Source: Candidatus Aenigmatarchaeota archaeon (GTDB lineage: Archaea > Aenigmatarchaeota > Aenigmatarchaeia > CG10238-14). Taken from it: DNA of 64,000 bases. The DNA is taken from the NCBI GenBank assembly GCA_030018415.1, contig JASEGC010000001.1, positions 1-64,000 of the forward strand, in the 5' to 3' direction. Both the position numbers and the translations under genes were made by a program. Below are positions 8,961 through 18,702 of the stretch, piece after piece; position 1 is the stretch's first letter, and each line of letters begins with the position of its first letter. The notes under the pieces are model-generated. The model had not been told where the DNA came from. It ran no database searches and saw only the letters and a program-made list of their open reading frames with translations.

Positions 8961-11614
8961 AAAAAGGGTTCGTTTTCACGATGGACGTGTTGATAGGTTT
9001 GGGTCTTATAATGATAATATTCATCTTCGCATTCTTAGAATTTGGATCAGTCCTTTCAGAAAAAAGATATCAAAAGTTGAATTTTGTAGCAGAAGATACG
9101 ATGGATCTCTTAGTGTTCTTGGAAGTAAAAGATGTGAAAGATAAACCGATTATCAGTCAATTGATTGATGAAGGCGTTATAACTGAAGAAGATATGGAAA
9201 AATCTGTCTTAGATCTGATAGCAGGTTTTTGGTACAAAAATAATAAGACTATAGCAGGAAACATCACTAAAGAAGTATTAGGAGAAATAATAGATGTTGT
9301 CAATATACAATTATCAGTGGACGGTGAATCGATATATTCCTCTTCTGATATACCAGCTAGAGAAGTGGCTGTTGCATCCAGGATAGAGTCTGGATATGAA
9401 CCTGGAAAGCCTACATACGGTTACATTGCTAGAGCATTCTTAACGAGAATAAGGGGAAAGAGAGATTCTTCTTATGTTTATTTTGGCGGGTATGTTGGTG
9501 AGGGAAATATAACCAGAAACATAACTCTTCCTCCCTTTGAAAAGATACTTGAAGCGTACATGGAGCTAGATGTTGGCAATAATTTTACTTTATACATAAA
9601 CGGCAACTATTCTGGTTTTTACATGAATGGCTCTGCTGGGGGAGGACAGATGAGGGCTGATAAGTGGGTAGTGTGCAATGCAACTTATTATCCTTACTAC
9701 TGCTCTAATTTCACCGTAGGCAACAACACTCTCTCTTTCAACTTTGTTGGAAATGGGTCTTTTATCGGAGGTGGATACTTCAGAGTAACTTATAACACGA
9801 CTCAGCTTGCTCCAGAAGAAGAAGTTGGCAAGGATAAATATTGGTTTCCTGGGATTGGAGGCATAATAAATCTTTATGATTCATTCTATGTGCCGGGAGA
9901 TTTATACGGCATGAATGTTCACTTGCATTACAGAAACAATTTCACAACTTATCTTGTCATAGGTAATAAAACTGTGCATGAGGATAACTCAACGAATGAA
10001 AGAATTGTAGATTTAGCGAATGGCACTCTCTCTACTTTGTTGAATTATAATGAACTGAGTAAGAAAACTATTCCTATAAGATTAGGAACTAAAGCTTTCT
10101 TCGGAGAAAAAGTGGGGAATGCTGACGTTATCCTCATCACAGACCTTTCTGGCTCGATGAACTGGCAGCTTAATAGTAGCAATAAAGGTAATGACATAAC
10201 TGTTTGCGGAGACCTTAACGATCCGAACAATCCTATCTTTGCTCCAACAACGAGCAGGATTAGCTTGGCAAGATGCTTGGATAAGGATTTCACAGAGATA
10301 ATATTGAACGCAAGTGGCAACAGAGTAGGCTTAGTGGCTTACAGAGACTCAACGTATTCATACCATAATTTATCGACTAACAAGGCGGAATTATTCAACC
10401 AAATCAATAGCTATACAGCTAATGGCGGAACATGCATTTGTTGTGGGATAAACAAGGCTTATGAAATTTTAAACGCGCAGAGCAATGAAACAAGAGATAA
10501 ATTCCTTATTCTAATGTCTGATGGTATTCCGAGCCATAAATGCTCGAGTACAGGCTGTGAGGGTAATAGCGCTACTGGATTCTTTGAGAGAGATTGTTAT
10601 GGCTGGGGTTGTTGTTGTCCTGCTGATCCAGTGACTGGACAAGGATGTGATACTAGCTTTGGCTGGTGCAGCAGTCCTTCTATTGGTTGTAGGCTTTGTA
10701 GATGTATGTGCGAGATGCAGAACGCAAACTATTCATCTTGCAGAGTTCATAATAATTTAAACGCTATAGTACATTCTGTTGGTTTTGGTCCGGTTGCTAC
10801 CTGTCCGATGGGAAATTGGACTTTAAGGGCGATAGCGAATTGTGGTGGGGGTTCTTACAACGCTAGTACAGATGCTGAAGGTTTAAAAGAGATTTACAGA
10901 AAATTTGCAGAGAATATAGTGAACATAAGCTATCATGCGCAGATGGTTGATGTGACAGGAAATGTTCCATTGAACAACACACTCTATCCAGATTCTTGCA
11001 TAGAGTTCCAGTATTCGCCCATTCTCATTCCATATGAATACGGAGAGATATCTTTGACGAGAGAGACAGCAAGATTAAAAGAAATGAGTGGAGATACTGT
11101 TGATGTTCCATACAAAGAAGGATGGTTCAACGTATCTGATCAAGTGAAAATCGTGGATGCAAAAATAACTTCTTATTCTTCTGAATATTGGACTGATAGA
11201 GTTTACGTGAAATCTTCTGCAACAGATTGGAATAATGTCTATTGGCTGGGAAGTTATGGCAACAACTATCAAAAATTGGGGGATCCCTACGTAATTCAAA
11301 TACCAATTGATCTTATAGCGTCTGGAAATAACTCAATAAGAATTGGGACAGGAATTACTCCCAACAATGCAACTGGTGGTTCTCCTGATGATAGAGTAGT
11401 ATACACGATAAGAGTAAGTGGCTCTGTAGGATTTGGAGAAGTATTCAATACTTCTGAGAACGCAACAGGAGATGCCAACAGAAGGCTTAGAAACTTAGCC
11501 CAAGATTATGTCGATTTTACTTCTGAAGATATTAGGGTAGAGAACAAGACCATAAAGGGAATTCAATGGTTGTGGGGACCTAGTCTTTTGTCTTTATCGA
11601 TCTGGAGTAGGTGA
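8951..11614 (+). CDS. Large VWA-domain surface protein of the pilus locus
   Basis: This 887-aa protein has a class III-like N-terminus (MKKGFVFTMDVLIGLGLIM) and a VWA domain at about residues 390-660. The MIDAS motif DLSGSM, a Thr (TANGGTC) and the Asp of LMSDG are present. A Cys-rich insertion of about 65 residues (around CYGWGCCCP and CRLCRCMCEM) sits inside the VWA domain. VWA tip adhesins occur in type IV pilus systems, so an adhesive tip subunit that binds surfaces or host cells is plausible. It overlaps the gene before by 10 nt. Confidence 0.8.
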   Translation: MEMKKGFVFTMDVLIGLGLIMIIFIFAFLEFGSVLSEKRYQKLNFVAEDTMDLLVFLEVKDVKDKPIISQLIDEGVITEEDMEKSVLDLIAGFWYKNNKTIAGNITKEVLGEIIDVVNIQLSVDGESIYSSSDIPAREVAVASRIESGYEPGKPTYGYIARAFLTRIRGKRDSSYVYFGGYVGEGNITRNITLPPFEKILEAYMELDVGNNFTLYINGNYSGFYMNGSAGGGQMRADKWVVCNATYYPYYCSNFTVGNNTLSFNFVGNGSFIGGGYFRVTYNTTQLAPEEEVGKDKYWFPGIGGIINLYDSFYVPGDLYGMNVHLHYRNNFTTYLVIGNKTVHEDNSTNERIVDLANGTLSTLLNYNELSKKTIPIRLGTKAFFGEKVGNADVILITDLSGSMNWQLNSSNKGNDITVCGDLNDPNNPIFAPTTSRISLARCLDKDFTEIILNASGNRVGLVAYRDSTYSYHNLSTNKAELFNQINSYTANGGTCICCGINKAYEILNAQSNETRDKFLILMSDGIPSHKCSSTGCEGNSATGFFERDCYGWGCCCPADPVTGQGCDTSFGWCSSPSIGCRLCRCMCEMQNANYSSCRVHNNLNAIVHSVGFGPVATCPMGNWTLRAIANCGGGSYNASTDAEGLKEIYRKFAENIVNISYHAQMVDVTGNVPLNNTLYPDSCIEFQYSPILIPYEYGEISLTRETARLKEMSGDTVDVPYKEGWFNVSDQVKIVDAKITSYSSEYWTDRVYVKSSATDWNNVYWLGSYGNNYQKLGDPYVIQIPIDLIASGNNSIRIGTGITPNNATGGSPDDRVVYTIRVSGSVGFGEVFNTSENATGDANRRLRNLAQDYVDFTSEDIRVENKTIKGIQWLWGPSLLSLSIWSR

Positions 11615-11616
11615 AA

Positions 11617-12093
11617 ATGGTAATCAAAAAATTGATCTTCTCAACGATAATACTTCTTTTTTTAAATTCCTTGGTCTTGGCTCAAGAAAATGTTACAAAA
11701 ATAACAAGAGAAGAAGCTGAAAGGATTGCGAGAGATTTTTTACTGGACATTCCTATACCGAGTGAGGTAGCGACTGAACTGGCGAAAAACTTAACTGGAA
11801 CTGAGAAAGAGCCTGATGAATCTAGTCTTGTTTTATATTCTAAGAAAGGAGAAATTCTACTCGCATGGAACTTTTCCTTCAAGAATAAAGAAGTTTTGAT
11901 AGATGCGACGAGTGGGAAATTGATTCATGTGAAGATGAAAGTTGCTCCTTTAGGGTTTGTTGGTAGTCCAATTTTCATAATTTTTATGATAATCATAGGT
12001 TCTTTTGTGATCGTTTACCTGTTCAAAGTTTTGATGGATAAATACTTCAAGAAAAAAGAGATTCCGGTTTTTTATGAAGAAGAATCTTTTTGA
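11617..12093 (+). CDS. Membrane protein with PepSY-like ectodomain
   Basis: The start at ATG 11617 is preferred over GTG 11611 because GGAGTAGGTG lies just upstream. It has a signal peptide (LIFSTIILLFLNSLVLAQ), an ectodomain of about 85 residues beginning ITREEAERIARDFL and ending with IDATSGKLIHVK, a transmembrane helix and a short tail. The ectodomain pattern is PepSY-like (helix, then strands with a Trp and an xDATSGK turn). It follows the VWA gene almost directly and is probably its last operon partner. Confidence 0.65.
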   Translation: MVIKKLIFSTIILLFLNSLVLAQENVTKITREEAERIARDFLLDIPIPSEVATELAKNLTGTEKEPDESSLVLYSKKGEILLAWNFSFKNKEVLIDATSGKLIHVKMKVAPLGFVGSPIFIIFMIIIGSFVIVYLFKVLMDKYFKKKEIPVFYEEESF

Positions 12094-12128
12094 GAATTTT
12101 TAAGAAAAGAGAAAAAAGAAAAATTTGT

Positions 12129-12564
12129 CTAAACTAGTATTGTTGCTGTGAAAGTCCAAAGAATTACTGCATCGACAGAGTAGAATGGAGGATCTAAACG
12201 TGCTATTGTCCTAAGATTTACTTTATTACATGTTGAATTTTATCCAACCACTAGCGTTGTATGTTCTTGGAAGTAAATGTGTTTCTACTTGAGGTTTAGT
12301 ACAGCTTTCTTCATTAGTATAATTCAGCAAAAAGGTGAGCCGGCTGCAAGCCTGTAATATTCTTATCTGTTTTTATTTCTACTTCAGCTAAAGGTGCATT
12401 ATTAATTACTCCCACACGTAAAATCCTGATTTATATTTTATGGACAAAACTTCACTTGCAATGTCAAGACCTGAAAACTCCATGGTAGGCATACTTGCCG
12501 CTGCAACCACTACGAATGTACTCAGTATAATCAAAGATGCTAACACTAAAGATTTGTAATTCAT
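12129..12564 (-). pseudogene. Frameshifted secreted protein gene
   Basis: ATG 12564 follows an AAGGT and encodes a clear signal peptide (LVLASLIILSTFVVVAAA). The frame ends early at FYVWE, but three further pieces continue in shifted frames: GVINNAPLAEVEIKT, then LNYTNEESCTKPQVETH, then CNKVNLRTIARLDPP, up to a stop at 12129. Joining them by one-base shifts gives one coherent protein of about 145 residues. At least three separate shifts without an insertion indicate genuine decay. It resembles secreted beta-rich archaeal proteins, but I cannot name the family. Confidence 0.65.
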
Positions 12565-12668
12565 TTTTTTACCTTGAAGCAAATTCAACTAGAAACTTAA
12601 GCTTAATCTTTTCTATTATATAGAATTTTTCTATTTCAGTACTTTATCTTATGGTTATTTGAAAATTT

Positions 12669-13031
12669 TTAATGGTTTTTGACATCATAAGCCCTTAATT
12701 CCTGCAAAACTTCTTTGACAAGCTCGATTCTTCCATGTAGAATGCTATTTTCAGGTCGTTCTTTAAGTTTTCTTGTATGCCTCTTCAATGACCTCTCGAG
12801 AAAAGCCACATAATCCGAAGTATCCTCAACAATGTAAGAACGTGGGGTGTAGTAAGGAGAAATTAGTCCCATTCTTTTGATATTGACTACTCTATTTATC
12901 GCCACAAAGATATCTCCGAAGGATAATACCTTTCGCAGGTATATCCAGTATTCGCCCCCCCAATTGTAAGGTGATTCAGACTCAGAATATGTATACTCTT
13001 TTTCACGTAAATTTTCTTCTGTAATTTTCAT
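12669..13031 (-). CDS. Hypothetical protein
   Basis: This 120-aa ORF has no signal peptide or membrane helix. An N-terminal aromatic stretch (ESPYNWGGEYWIYL) is followed by a helical, charged C-terminus (FLERSLKRHTRKLKERP). Codon use is like that of the neighbours, and ATG lies behind an AT-rich region. I do not recognise the family. It stands alone between a pseudogene and the next pilus-like gene. Confidence 0.5.
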   Translation of the reverse strand: MKITEENLREKEYTYSESESPYNWGGEYWIYLRKVLSFGDIFVAINRVVNIKRMGLISPYYTPRSYIVEDTSDYVAFLERSLKRHTRKLKERPENSILHGRIELVKEVLQELRAYDVKNH

Positions 13032-13151
13032 TCCATCGATTATAATCGCAGAAAATAAATTTAACTCTAACCTTTTTATCTGTTAGATCGATCCAACAAT
13101 TCAATGAAAATGAGATATTTCTTTTAAAAAAAGAAAAATTAAAGAGATAGG

Positions 13152-14393
13152 ATGAAAGGCATAATGTTCAGCTTTGTCATGGTATTCTTGACCATAACTC
13201 TCATAACTCTTATAGCAATCCAGAGAAGTCTAATCACAGAAAAAAGAGAACAACTCTACTTGGAAACGAGGATCAACAGCATGAACAACCTGCATGAAAG
13301 TATAGTAAGAGATATGAAGAAGGCATTGGACATTATCACTACACGAGCTATATCTGTTTCTATCAGCCATATAGTCACTACGGGAATTCCATTAGATAAC
13401 GCAGATAATAGACTTGAAGAACTAGTCCTAGAGGGAACTTTGTATGGCGTACCACAAGCGTTGATGGAAAATGCAACGTTTGGAAACTGGACAAGAAAAA
13501 TGGAAGAAGTTGGGAACTTGAAGGGTTTCTTCATTAACATCACTTTAATCAACTTAGACATTAAGCCGTACGACAGTTGGAACTTAGAAGTTCAAACCCA
13601 ATTGGTATTAAACATAACTGACCTGCAAGGAGTTGCATCATTAAACAGGACTGCAACGATAAACACACTCGTCAACTTGGAAGGTTTGGAAGATCCTCTT
13701 TATCCCAGTGCTACTGGCGGAATAGTAAGTAACTACATCGTTAGAACACCGTTTGAAGGAAATTTCACTCAAATACTACTCACAGGAAATGGCGGCAATG
13801 GATGGGTTTATGGTGAGTGTTTAAACGTTTTATCTGGTTCTGTTGCATCTATACCAGTCGCAGAAAGAAACAAAAAAATATTGGTGACAGACGATGCCTC
13901 AGGAGTACCTTCGTCAACCCTTAACGAATTCATGGGTATAGTATCAGATGGTGGAATAAATCCAACAAGTAGGCCCTATCTGGCAAACACTGCGGATGCA
14001 ACAAGCAAGTTATCCAACGGAACGAAAATACTTATTGATGGCGATAACGATAGAGTTTGGTACATAGATAATTTTAAAGAACATGCAGAAAATTCATACT
14101 ACAATGCAAGCAATGAAGGCCCAAGTTTTCTTGATAGGCTAGAGGGAAAGTTTTTGATACAAGACAAATATTCCAGTCAAACCTCCAACACGATAGGACT
14201 CGAGAGTTTCATCAACAAACACGAATTTTGGACTTTGAACATAAATATAAGTGAAAACAGAACTAACGTAGATTATCTTTACTTCAATACTAGCGTTGAT
14301 ATCGATGTTGAAAGTGTAAAAGGATTACATCCTTCTTTCAGGATAGATGATGAACATGATGAAGCTTATAACGTTTCAGACATATTGATCTAA
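13152..14393 (+). CDS. Pilin-like secreted protein of the surface locus
   Basis: The N-terminus MKGIMFSFVMVFLTITLITL resembles a class III or uncleaved signal anchor, and is followed by a 30-residue coiled stretch and about 340 residues of ectodomain rich in Asn and Thr (potential N-glycosylation sites such as NTS, NIS, NKT). The family occurs beside archaeal pilus genes, but its function is unknown. It is preceded by an AT-rich region and is transcribed alone or with the PH-domain gene that follows. Confidence 0.6.
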   Translation: MKGIMFSFVMVFLTITLITLIAIQRSLITEKREQLYLETRINSMNNLHESIVRDMKKALDIITTRAISVSISHIVTTGIPLDNADNRLEELVLEGTLYGVPQALMENATFGNWTRKMEEVGNLKGFFINITLINLDIKPYDSWNLEVQTQLVLNITDLQGVASLNRTATINTLVNLEGLEDPLYPSATGGIVSNYIVRTPFEGNFTQILLTGNGGNGWVYGECLNVLSGSVASIPVAERNKKILVTDDASGVPSSTLNEFMGIVSDGGINPTSRPYLANTADATSKLSNGTKILIDGDNDRVWYIDNFKEHAENSYYNASNEGPSFLDRLEGKFLIQDKYSSQTSNTIGLESFINKHEFWTLNINISENRTNVDYLYFNTSVDIDVESVKGLHPSFRIDDEHDEAYNVSDILI

Positions 14394-14435
14394 TCGAAAC
14401 TAAAGTTTATTTTCTTCAAAGAACAAGATAATTTT

Positions 14436-14861
14436 ATGCAATCAACAAAAATAAAAACATCAAGAAGATCTTTCATCTGGAATTATTCCCTTGGCATAGT
14501 ATTGTTTTTATACTTGTTCCTGTCTGGTATAGTGCTTGTGGTTCCACCACTCATTACCCTATTTTTCATCTTCCTGATATGTTTACTCTTCATAGAGCCA
14601 GAGGCCTTAATACTGTACAGAACATTTTTCTTAGACCCCGAGGGTGTTGTAGAAGTTAAAGGAATTCTAACGAAAAGAAAAAACGCAATACCTTATCAAA
14701 ATATAAGTAGTGAAAAGTTAGTTAAAGGAATCATCGGCAGAATATTCAATTTTGGTAACATAATAATCGCCGGTTATAAGAACGAAATTAGAATAAACGG
14801 CGTGACAAATCCGGAGAAGATCTACAGAATTATCGAGGAAAAACTTAACGCAAATAAGTAG
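14436..14861 (+). CDS. Membrane protein with bacterial-type PH (bPH2/YdbS-like) domain
   Basis: Two adjacent membrane helices (IVLFLYLFLSGIVLVV and TLFFIFLICLLFI) are followed by a cytoplasmic domain of about 70 residues. The pattern GVVEVKGILTKRKNAIPYQN with GRIFNFGNIIIAG and NGVTNPEKIYRIIEE is typical of bPH2/YdbS domains. These bind membranes or partner proteins. The specific role is unknown. Length 141 aa is normal for the single-domain form. Confidence 0.75.
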   Translation: MQSTKIKTSRRSFIWNYSLGIVLFLYLFLSGIVLVVPPLITLFFIFLICLLFIEPEALILYRTFFLDPEGVVEVKGILTKRKNAIPYQNISSEKLVKGIIGRIFNFGNIIIAGYKNEIRINGVTNPEKIYRIIEEKLNANK

Positions 14862-14901
14862 AAAAATAAATTTTTTGAATACATGCTTTTTTATCGATGA
14901 A

Positions 14902-16176
14902 ATGAGAAATAAAAAAATTTATCTAGAAACACTCGGATGTTCCTTCAACCATGCTGATTCCGAGATAATGAGTGGTCTTTTAAAAAATGCCAATTTTCAA
15001 CTTACAGATAATCCAAGTACTGCAGATGTTATCATTCTGAATACCTGTTATGTTAAATCCGCTACACAAAATAGAGTTATTCATAAAATAAAGAGCTTTC
15101 AAACAAATTTCCCGGAGAAGAAGTTAGTGATAGCAGGATGTATGACTGAAATCGATCCTAGAATGCTTGATAGTATAGCGCCTAATAGTAGTTGGATAGG
15201 ACCACATCGAATAAAGTATATTGTAGATGTTGTTAATAATACTATAAATAACAATAGAGTTAGGTTGTTAGGTCGAAAAAAAGATATCAAAGTAACATTA
15301 CCAAAAGTTAGAAGCAACCCCATAATCGATATAATTCAAATATGTGAAGGCTGTAGTTCTTTCTGCAGCTATTGTTGTACTCGCATTGCTCGTGGAAAAT
15401 TATTCAGTTATCCTATCGACTCAATAGCAAAAGAAGTAAACCAAGCAATCAAAGATGGTTGTAAAGAATTGTGGATCACTTCTCAGGATAATTCGTGTTA
15501 TGGTAAGGACATAAACACAAGCCTGCCAGAACTCTTGAATGAAGTTTGTAAAGTGAAAGGAAAATTCTTCGTCAGAGTTGGGATGATGAATCCTACACAC
15601 ATAAAAGATATAATCGATGAACTGATCGAATCTTATAAGTCAGAAAAAATTTTCAAGTTTCTTCATCTACCTGTTCAATCAGGATCAGATCGAATACTTA
15701 AAAGCATGAATCGCAACTACAGAGTCAAAGATTTTAAAGAGATAGTTAAAAAATTCAGGGAAGAATTTCCACTTCTCACATTCTCGACAGACGTCATAGT
15801 AGGATTCTCAGGAGAGAGTGATAAAGATTTTCATGAGACTGTTAAGCTGATGAAAAGAACAAAACCAGATATTGTAAACATCTCAAAATTTGGACCAAGA
15901 CCAGGGACTGAAGCTGAAAAGATGAAACAATTACCGAGAGAAATCATCGACAGAAGAACCAAAAAAATTAATGAAGTCATAGAAAGAATAAAGATAAAAA
16001 ACAGTAAAAAATGGATGAATTGGAAGGGTGAAGTGTTAATCGACGAAATAGGCAAGAAAGGTGGAATGATAGGTAGAAACTTTGCTTACAAACCTGTAGT
16101 AACTTCAGGGAGGCTGGGAACTTTTCGTGAAGTTAGAATAATTGAAGTTCGTCCAAACTACCTAATCGGAAAATGA
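14902..16176 (+). CDS. Archaeal tRNA-t6A37 methylthiotransferase (e-MtaB/CDKAL1 family)
   Basis: This radical SAM enzyme converts t6A37 to ms2t6A in tRNAs. The N-terminal UPF0004 domain has three cluster Cys (TLGCSF, NTCYV, AGCMTE), the SAM motif is CSSFCSYC, and the C-terminus is a TRAM-like RNA-binding region. Length about 425 aa is normal. The track start at 14875 is a TTG. ATG 14902 (MRNKKIYLETLGC) fits the family start better. Archaeal members are distinct from bacterial MiaB. The next gene is convergent. Confidence 0.88.
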   Translation: MRNKKIYLETLGCSFNHADSEIMSGLLKNANFQLTDNPSTADVIILNTCYVKSATQNRVIHKIKSFQTNFPEKKLVIAGCMTEIDPRMLDSIAPNSSWIGPHRIKYIVDVVNNTINNNRVRLLGRKKDIKVTLPKVRSNPIIDIIQICEGCSSFCSYCCTRIARGKLFSYPIDSIAKEVNQAIKDGCKELWITSQDNSCYGKDINTSLPELLNEVCKVKGKFFVRVGMMNPTHIKDIIDELIESYKSEKIFKFLHLPVQSGSDRILKSMNRNYRVKDFKEIVKKFREEFPLLTFSTDVIVGFSGESDKDFHETVKLMKRTKPDIVNISKFGPRPGTEAEKMKQLPREIIDRRTKKINEVIERIKIKNSKKWMNWKGEVLIDEIGKKGGMIGRNFAYKPVVTSGRLGTFREVRIIEVRPNYLIGK

Positions 16177-16428
16177 TAAAAAAACTCTTAAGTATTGTTA
16201 TAGCAAATAAAATTTTCTACCACAAAAGTATTATTGTATAACTAAAAAATCCAGGAAAGTCCACGTGAATCTAATTTCCATCGGAGATTATAAACTCTTT
16301 TTTTATCTGCATCTACTTTTCTTTTTCTTAGCACCTTTTCTTTTTACAGCCAAATTTTTCACCTGTAATATTTTTTGTTGATCCTAGTATTTAATATTAT
16401 CGATAAAATTTTTTTCTTTAACAGAAAA

Positions 16429-17160
16429 TTAAAATTCCTCGAGAAATTTTTCGAATTTCAGTGCATCTTCATACATTTGAGTATTGTTAAATAGCACGTA
16501 AGTTTCTTTTTTTGTTCCCCTAACCTTCTCTGCAAGTCTTTTGAGTTCTTCATCAGAAAATTTATAGTTGTACATAGAAGGTTTTCCTAGCCCATGCAAT
16601 CTATAATAGAACAAATCTTTAGTAAAAAAACAATCTTGCCTGAAAGGATCAACGCATTGGCACACATTTAAATCAAAGAATAATTTTTTAACAATCTCAG
16701 GAGTCCAATCTTTTTGCCACCTAACCTCCCATACTAAAATAAAATCTTCTCTATCTATATTCTTAAAGAATTTTTTAACTTTCTCTAAATTTTCCTTGGT
16801 AGGCTTAAATCCTGCTGCAGATTGGAACAGTAAAATCTTTGATCTTAAAGCTCTAGCTATTTGTTTCATTTGATTAAAAGCCCAGATGGAAGTCTTTGAG
16901 GAAAATTGATCTTCATGGGTAATAATCTGACTTAACTTGATCGTGAACTCAAAGTCTTTATTGATCTCGTCAACCTCCTCCCTCCACTTTTGAGCAGTTA
17001 ATAATTTTGGTATGCGATAGAAAGTGCTGTTCACTTCGACTATGTTAAATTTGGATGCGTATGCTTGAAGTACTGATTTAAATCGTTCTTTCCAATTTTC
17101 TCCAAAATAATTCTTAGAGGAAAAATATCCCCAGCCACAACATCCTATTTTTATCTTCAT
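16429..17160 (-). CDS. DUF72 family protein
   Basis: The start MKIKIGCCGWGYFSSKNYFG, the motif VEVNSTFYRIP and the late VCQCVDP and YYRLHG segments are hallmarks of DUF72 (YecE-like), a TIM-barrel family of unknown activity. ATG 17160 is chosen because family members start MKI(K/R)IG. The track extends four residues further. Length about 244 aa is normal. It is transcribed divergently from the EamA transporter. Confidence 0.85.
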   Translation of the reverse strand: MKIKIGCCGWGYFSSKNYFGENWKERFKSVLQAYASKFNIVEVNSTFYRIPKLLTAQKWREEVDEINKDFEFTIKLSQIITHEDQFSSKTSIWAFNQMKQIARALRSKILLFQSAAGFKPTKENLEKVKKFFKNIDREDFILVWEVRWQKDWTPEIVKKLFFDLNVCQCVDPFRQDCFFTKDLFYYRLHGLGKPSMYNYKFSDEELKRLAEKVRGTKKETYVLFNNTQMYEDALKFEKFLEEF

Positions 17161-17212
17161 GCTTGACATCACATTTTCTAAGTTTTAATATCTTGTTCAA
17201 CAATTAAAATCT

Positions 17213-18109
17213 ATGGATTGGCTTATATTTGCTTTCTTAGCGCCTGTATTGTGGGCTGGTTGTAATATTGTAGACAAGTTTCTACTAACAAAATATATCA
17301 AAAATCCAATTTCTTACCAAATCCTGGGAATACTGATCTACGTACCTATAATTCCTCTACTTCTTATTCTAGTACCAATCTCATCTAGCTATCCAGGTTT
17401 CCTTCTGGGAATCATGATTGGATTGGTAGACATTGGGGCAATATTGTCCTACTGCAAGGCGTTAACTTTGGAAGAAGCTTCAAGAGTGGCTCCGCTATCA
17501 TACTTAAATGCTATACTCGTTCTCCCGTTGGCATACGTATTCTTTGGAGAGCTTTTGAGTTTACAAAAATATTTTGGCATCATACTACTAGTTACAGGAT
17601 CGATACTAATTTCTTTCAAAAAAATTAGGTTAAAAAAATGGAGGGTTTCACCAGCCTTAAGAATAATCTTAGTGCTCGCTCTGTTATGGGCCTGCATTAA
17701 TGTCTTAGACAAGTATGCGCTTGGATTCATGGATTATTGGTCTTTGATATTTTGGGGAACGATGGGTTACTTGATCGCAGGATCGTTCTTGCTTTCGCTC
17801 AAGAGATTGAGACAAGTCCTTTTAAGAGACTTTAGCAAAGTGAATAAAAAAATTTTATCCATAAGAATTTTACCAGTGATTTTTTATTATACTGGGCTGG
17901 TTTTTTTCTTATCTGCATTAAGTAAAGGATTTGTCTCACTGGTATCTGGCATTATCTCCATTCAACCGTTCATAACTTTTTTATATACTACAACGCTAAC
18001 TTTGTTTGCACCGAATATTATCAAGGAAAAAATTGATAGATCGACTATATTACTGAAGTTTATCGCGATTTCTTTTATATTCTTGGGTTCTTGGCTGATC
18101 ACGTCATAG
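17213..18109 (+). CDS. EamA/DMT superfamily transporter
   Basis: Ten predicted transmembrane helices are arranged as two EamA repeats of about 145 residues: WLIFAFLAPVLWAGCN starts the first and ILVLALLWACINVLDKY the second. Members export or import metabolites such as amino acids or purines. The substrate cannot be told from the sequence. Length 298 aa is typical. It ends three bases from the convergent flavin reductase gene. Confidence 0.85.
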   Translation: MDWLIFAFLAPVLWAGCNIVDKFLLTKYIKNPISYQILGILIYVPIIPLLLILVPISSSYPGFLLGIMIGLVDIGAILSYCKALTLEEASRVAPLSYLNAILVLPLAYVFFGELLSLQKYFGIILLVTGSILISFKKIRLKKWRVSPALRIILVLALLWACINVLDKYALGFMDYWSLIFWGTMGYLIAGSFLLSLKRLRQVLLRDFSKVNKKILSIRILPVIFYYTGLVFFLSALSKGFVSLVSGIISIQPFITFLYTTTLTLFAPNIIKEKIDRSTILLKFIAISFIFLGSWLITS

Positions 18110-18111
18110 AT

Positions 18112-18660
18112 TTACTTTTCTCTCTTCAGCTTTATTTCCCTTCCCACAGAATAAAAACTTTCTCCGCTCGCATGCATTATTACTTTCAATTTTTCAAAGT
18201 CTGGGATGTAATTTTCTTTTACTGCTTCGACATTCGCTACAACTATTTCTCCAACCATCATTATATGATCACCAGTTTCAATTTCGTTTCTAAGCTTGCA
18301 TTCTAAATGAATCTTTGCCTCCTTTATCCTAGGTGGTTTAACCTTTTCTGAATCGCACCAATGCAACATAACTTTTTCCAACTCATTAACTCCCTGGGGA
18401 TAAGCTTTCTCACAGTCAATAGCTTTCTGAGCAAATTCTTCGGTTACTAAGTTTACAACAAATTCTCCAGTCTTCTTGATATTCTGATAAGTATGCTGGA
18501 ACTTTCTAACTCCTATGGAGAGCATCGGCGGATCAATACTTATCGGCCCACAAAAAGAAAAAGGTGCTGCGTTTATCCTTCCTTTCTCGTCAACGGTAGT
18601 TACCAAAACTACTATTCTCGGTGATAAAAGTTTGTACGCATTGCTTAGAGGAACCTTCAT
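18112..18660 (-). CDS. Flavin reductase-like FMN-binding protein
   Basis: This split-barrel FMN-binding domain starts with SPRIVVLVTTVDEKGRINAA, with PFSFCGPISIDPPMLSIGV and GEFVVNLVTEE as family landmarks. Members reduce FMN or bind it in electron transfer. Length 182 aa is typical of the archaeal forms related to the rubredoxin/flavoredoxin group. No obvious redox partner is adjacent. Confidence 0.85.
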   Translation of the reverse strand: MKVPLSNAYKLLSPRIVVLVTTVDEKGRINAAPFSFCGPISIDPPMLSIGVRKFQHTYQNIKKTGEFVVNLVTEEFAQKAIDCEKAYPQGVNELEKVMLHWCDSEKVKPPRIKEAKIHLECKLRNEIETGDHIMMVGEIVVANVEAVKENYIPDFEKLKVIMHASGESFYSVGREIKLKREK

Positions 18661-18702
18661 CTCATCACCTGAATAAAATTGTAAGGCAATATTAATGAAT
18701 TT

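Noticed and set aside
12129-12564. BHB introns as the cause of the broken frames
   Set aside because: The pieces join by one-base shifts with no inserted sequence, so no intron is needed.
16303-16362. 19-codon basic ORF on the minus strand (GTG start, Lys/Arg rich)
   Set aside because: Too short, without a convincing ribosome site or homology. The AT-rich spacer 16177-16428 otherwise shows nothing.
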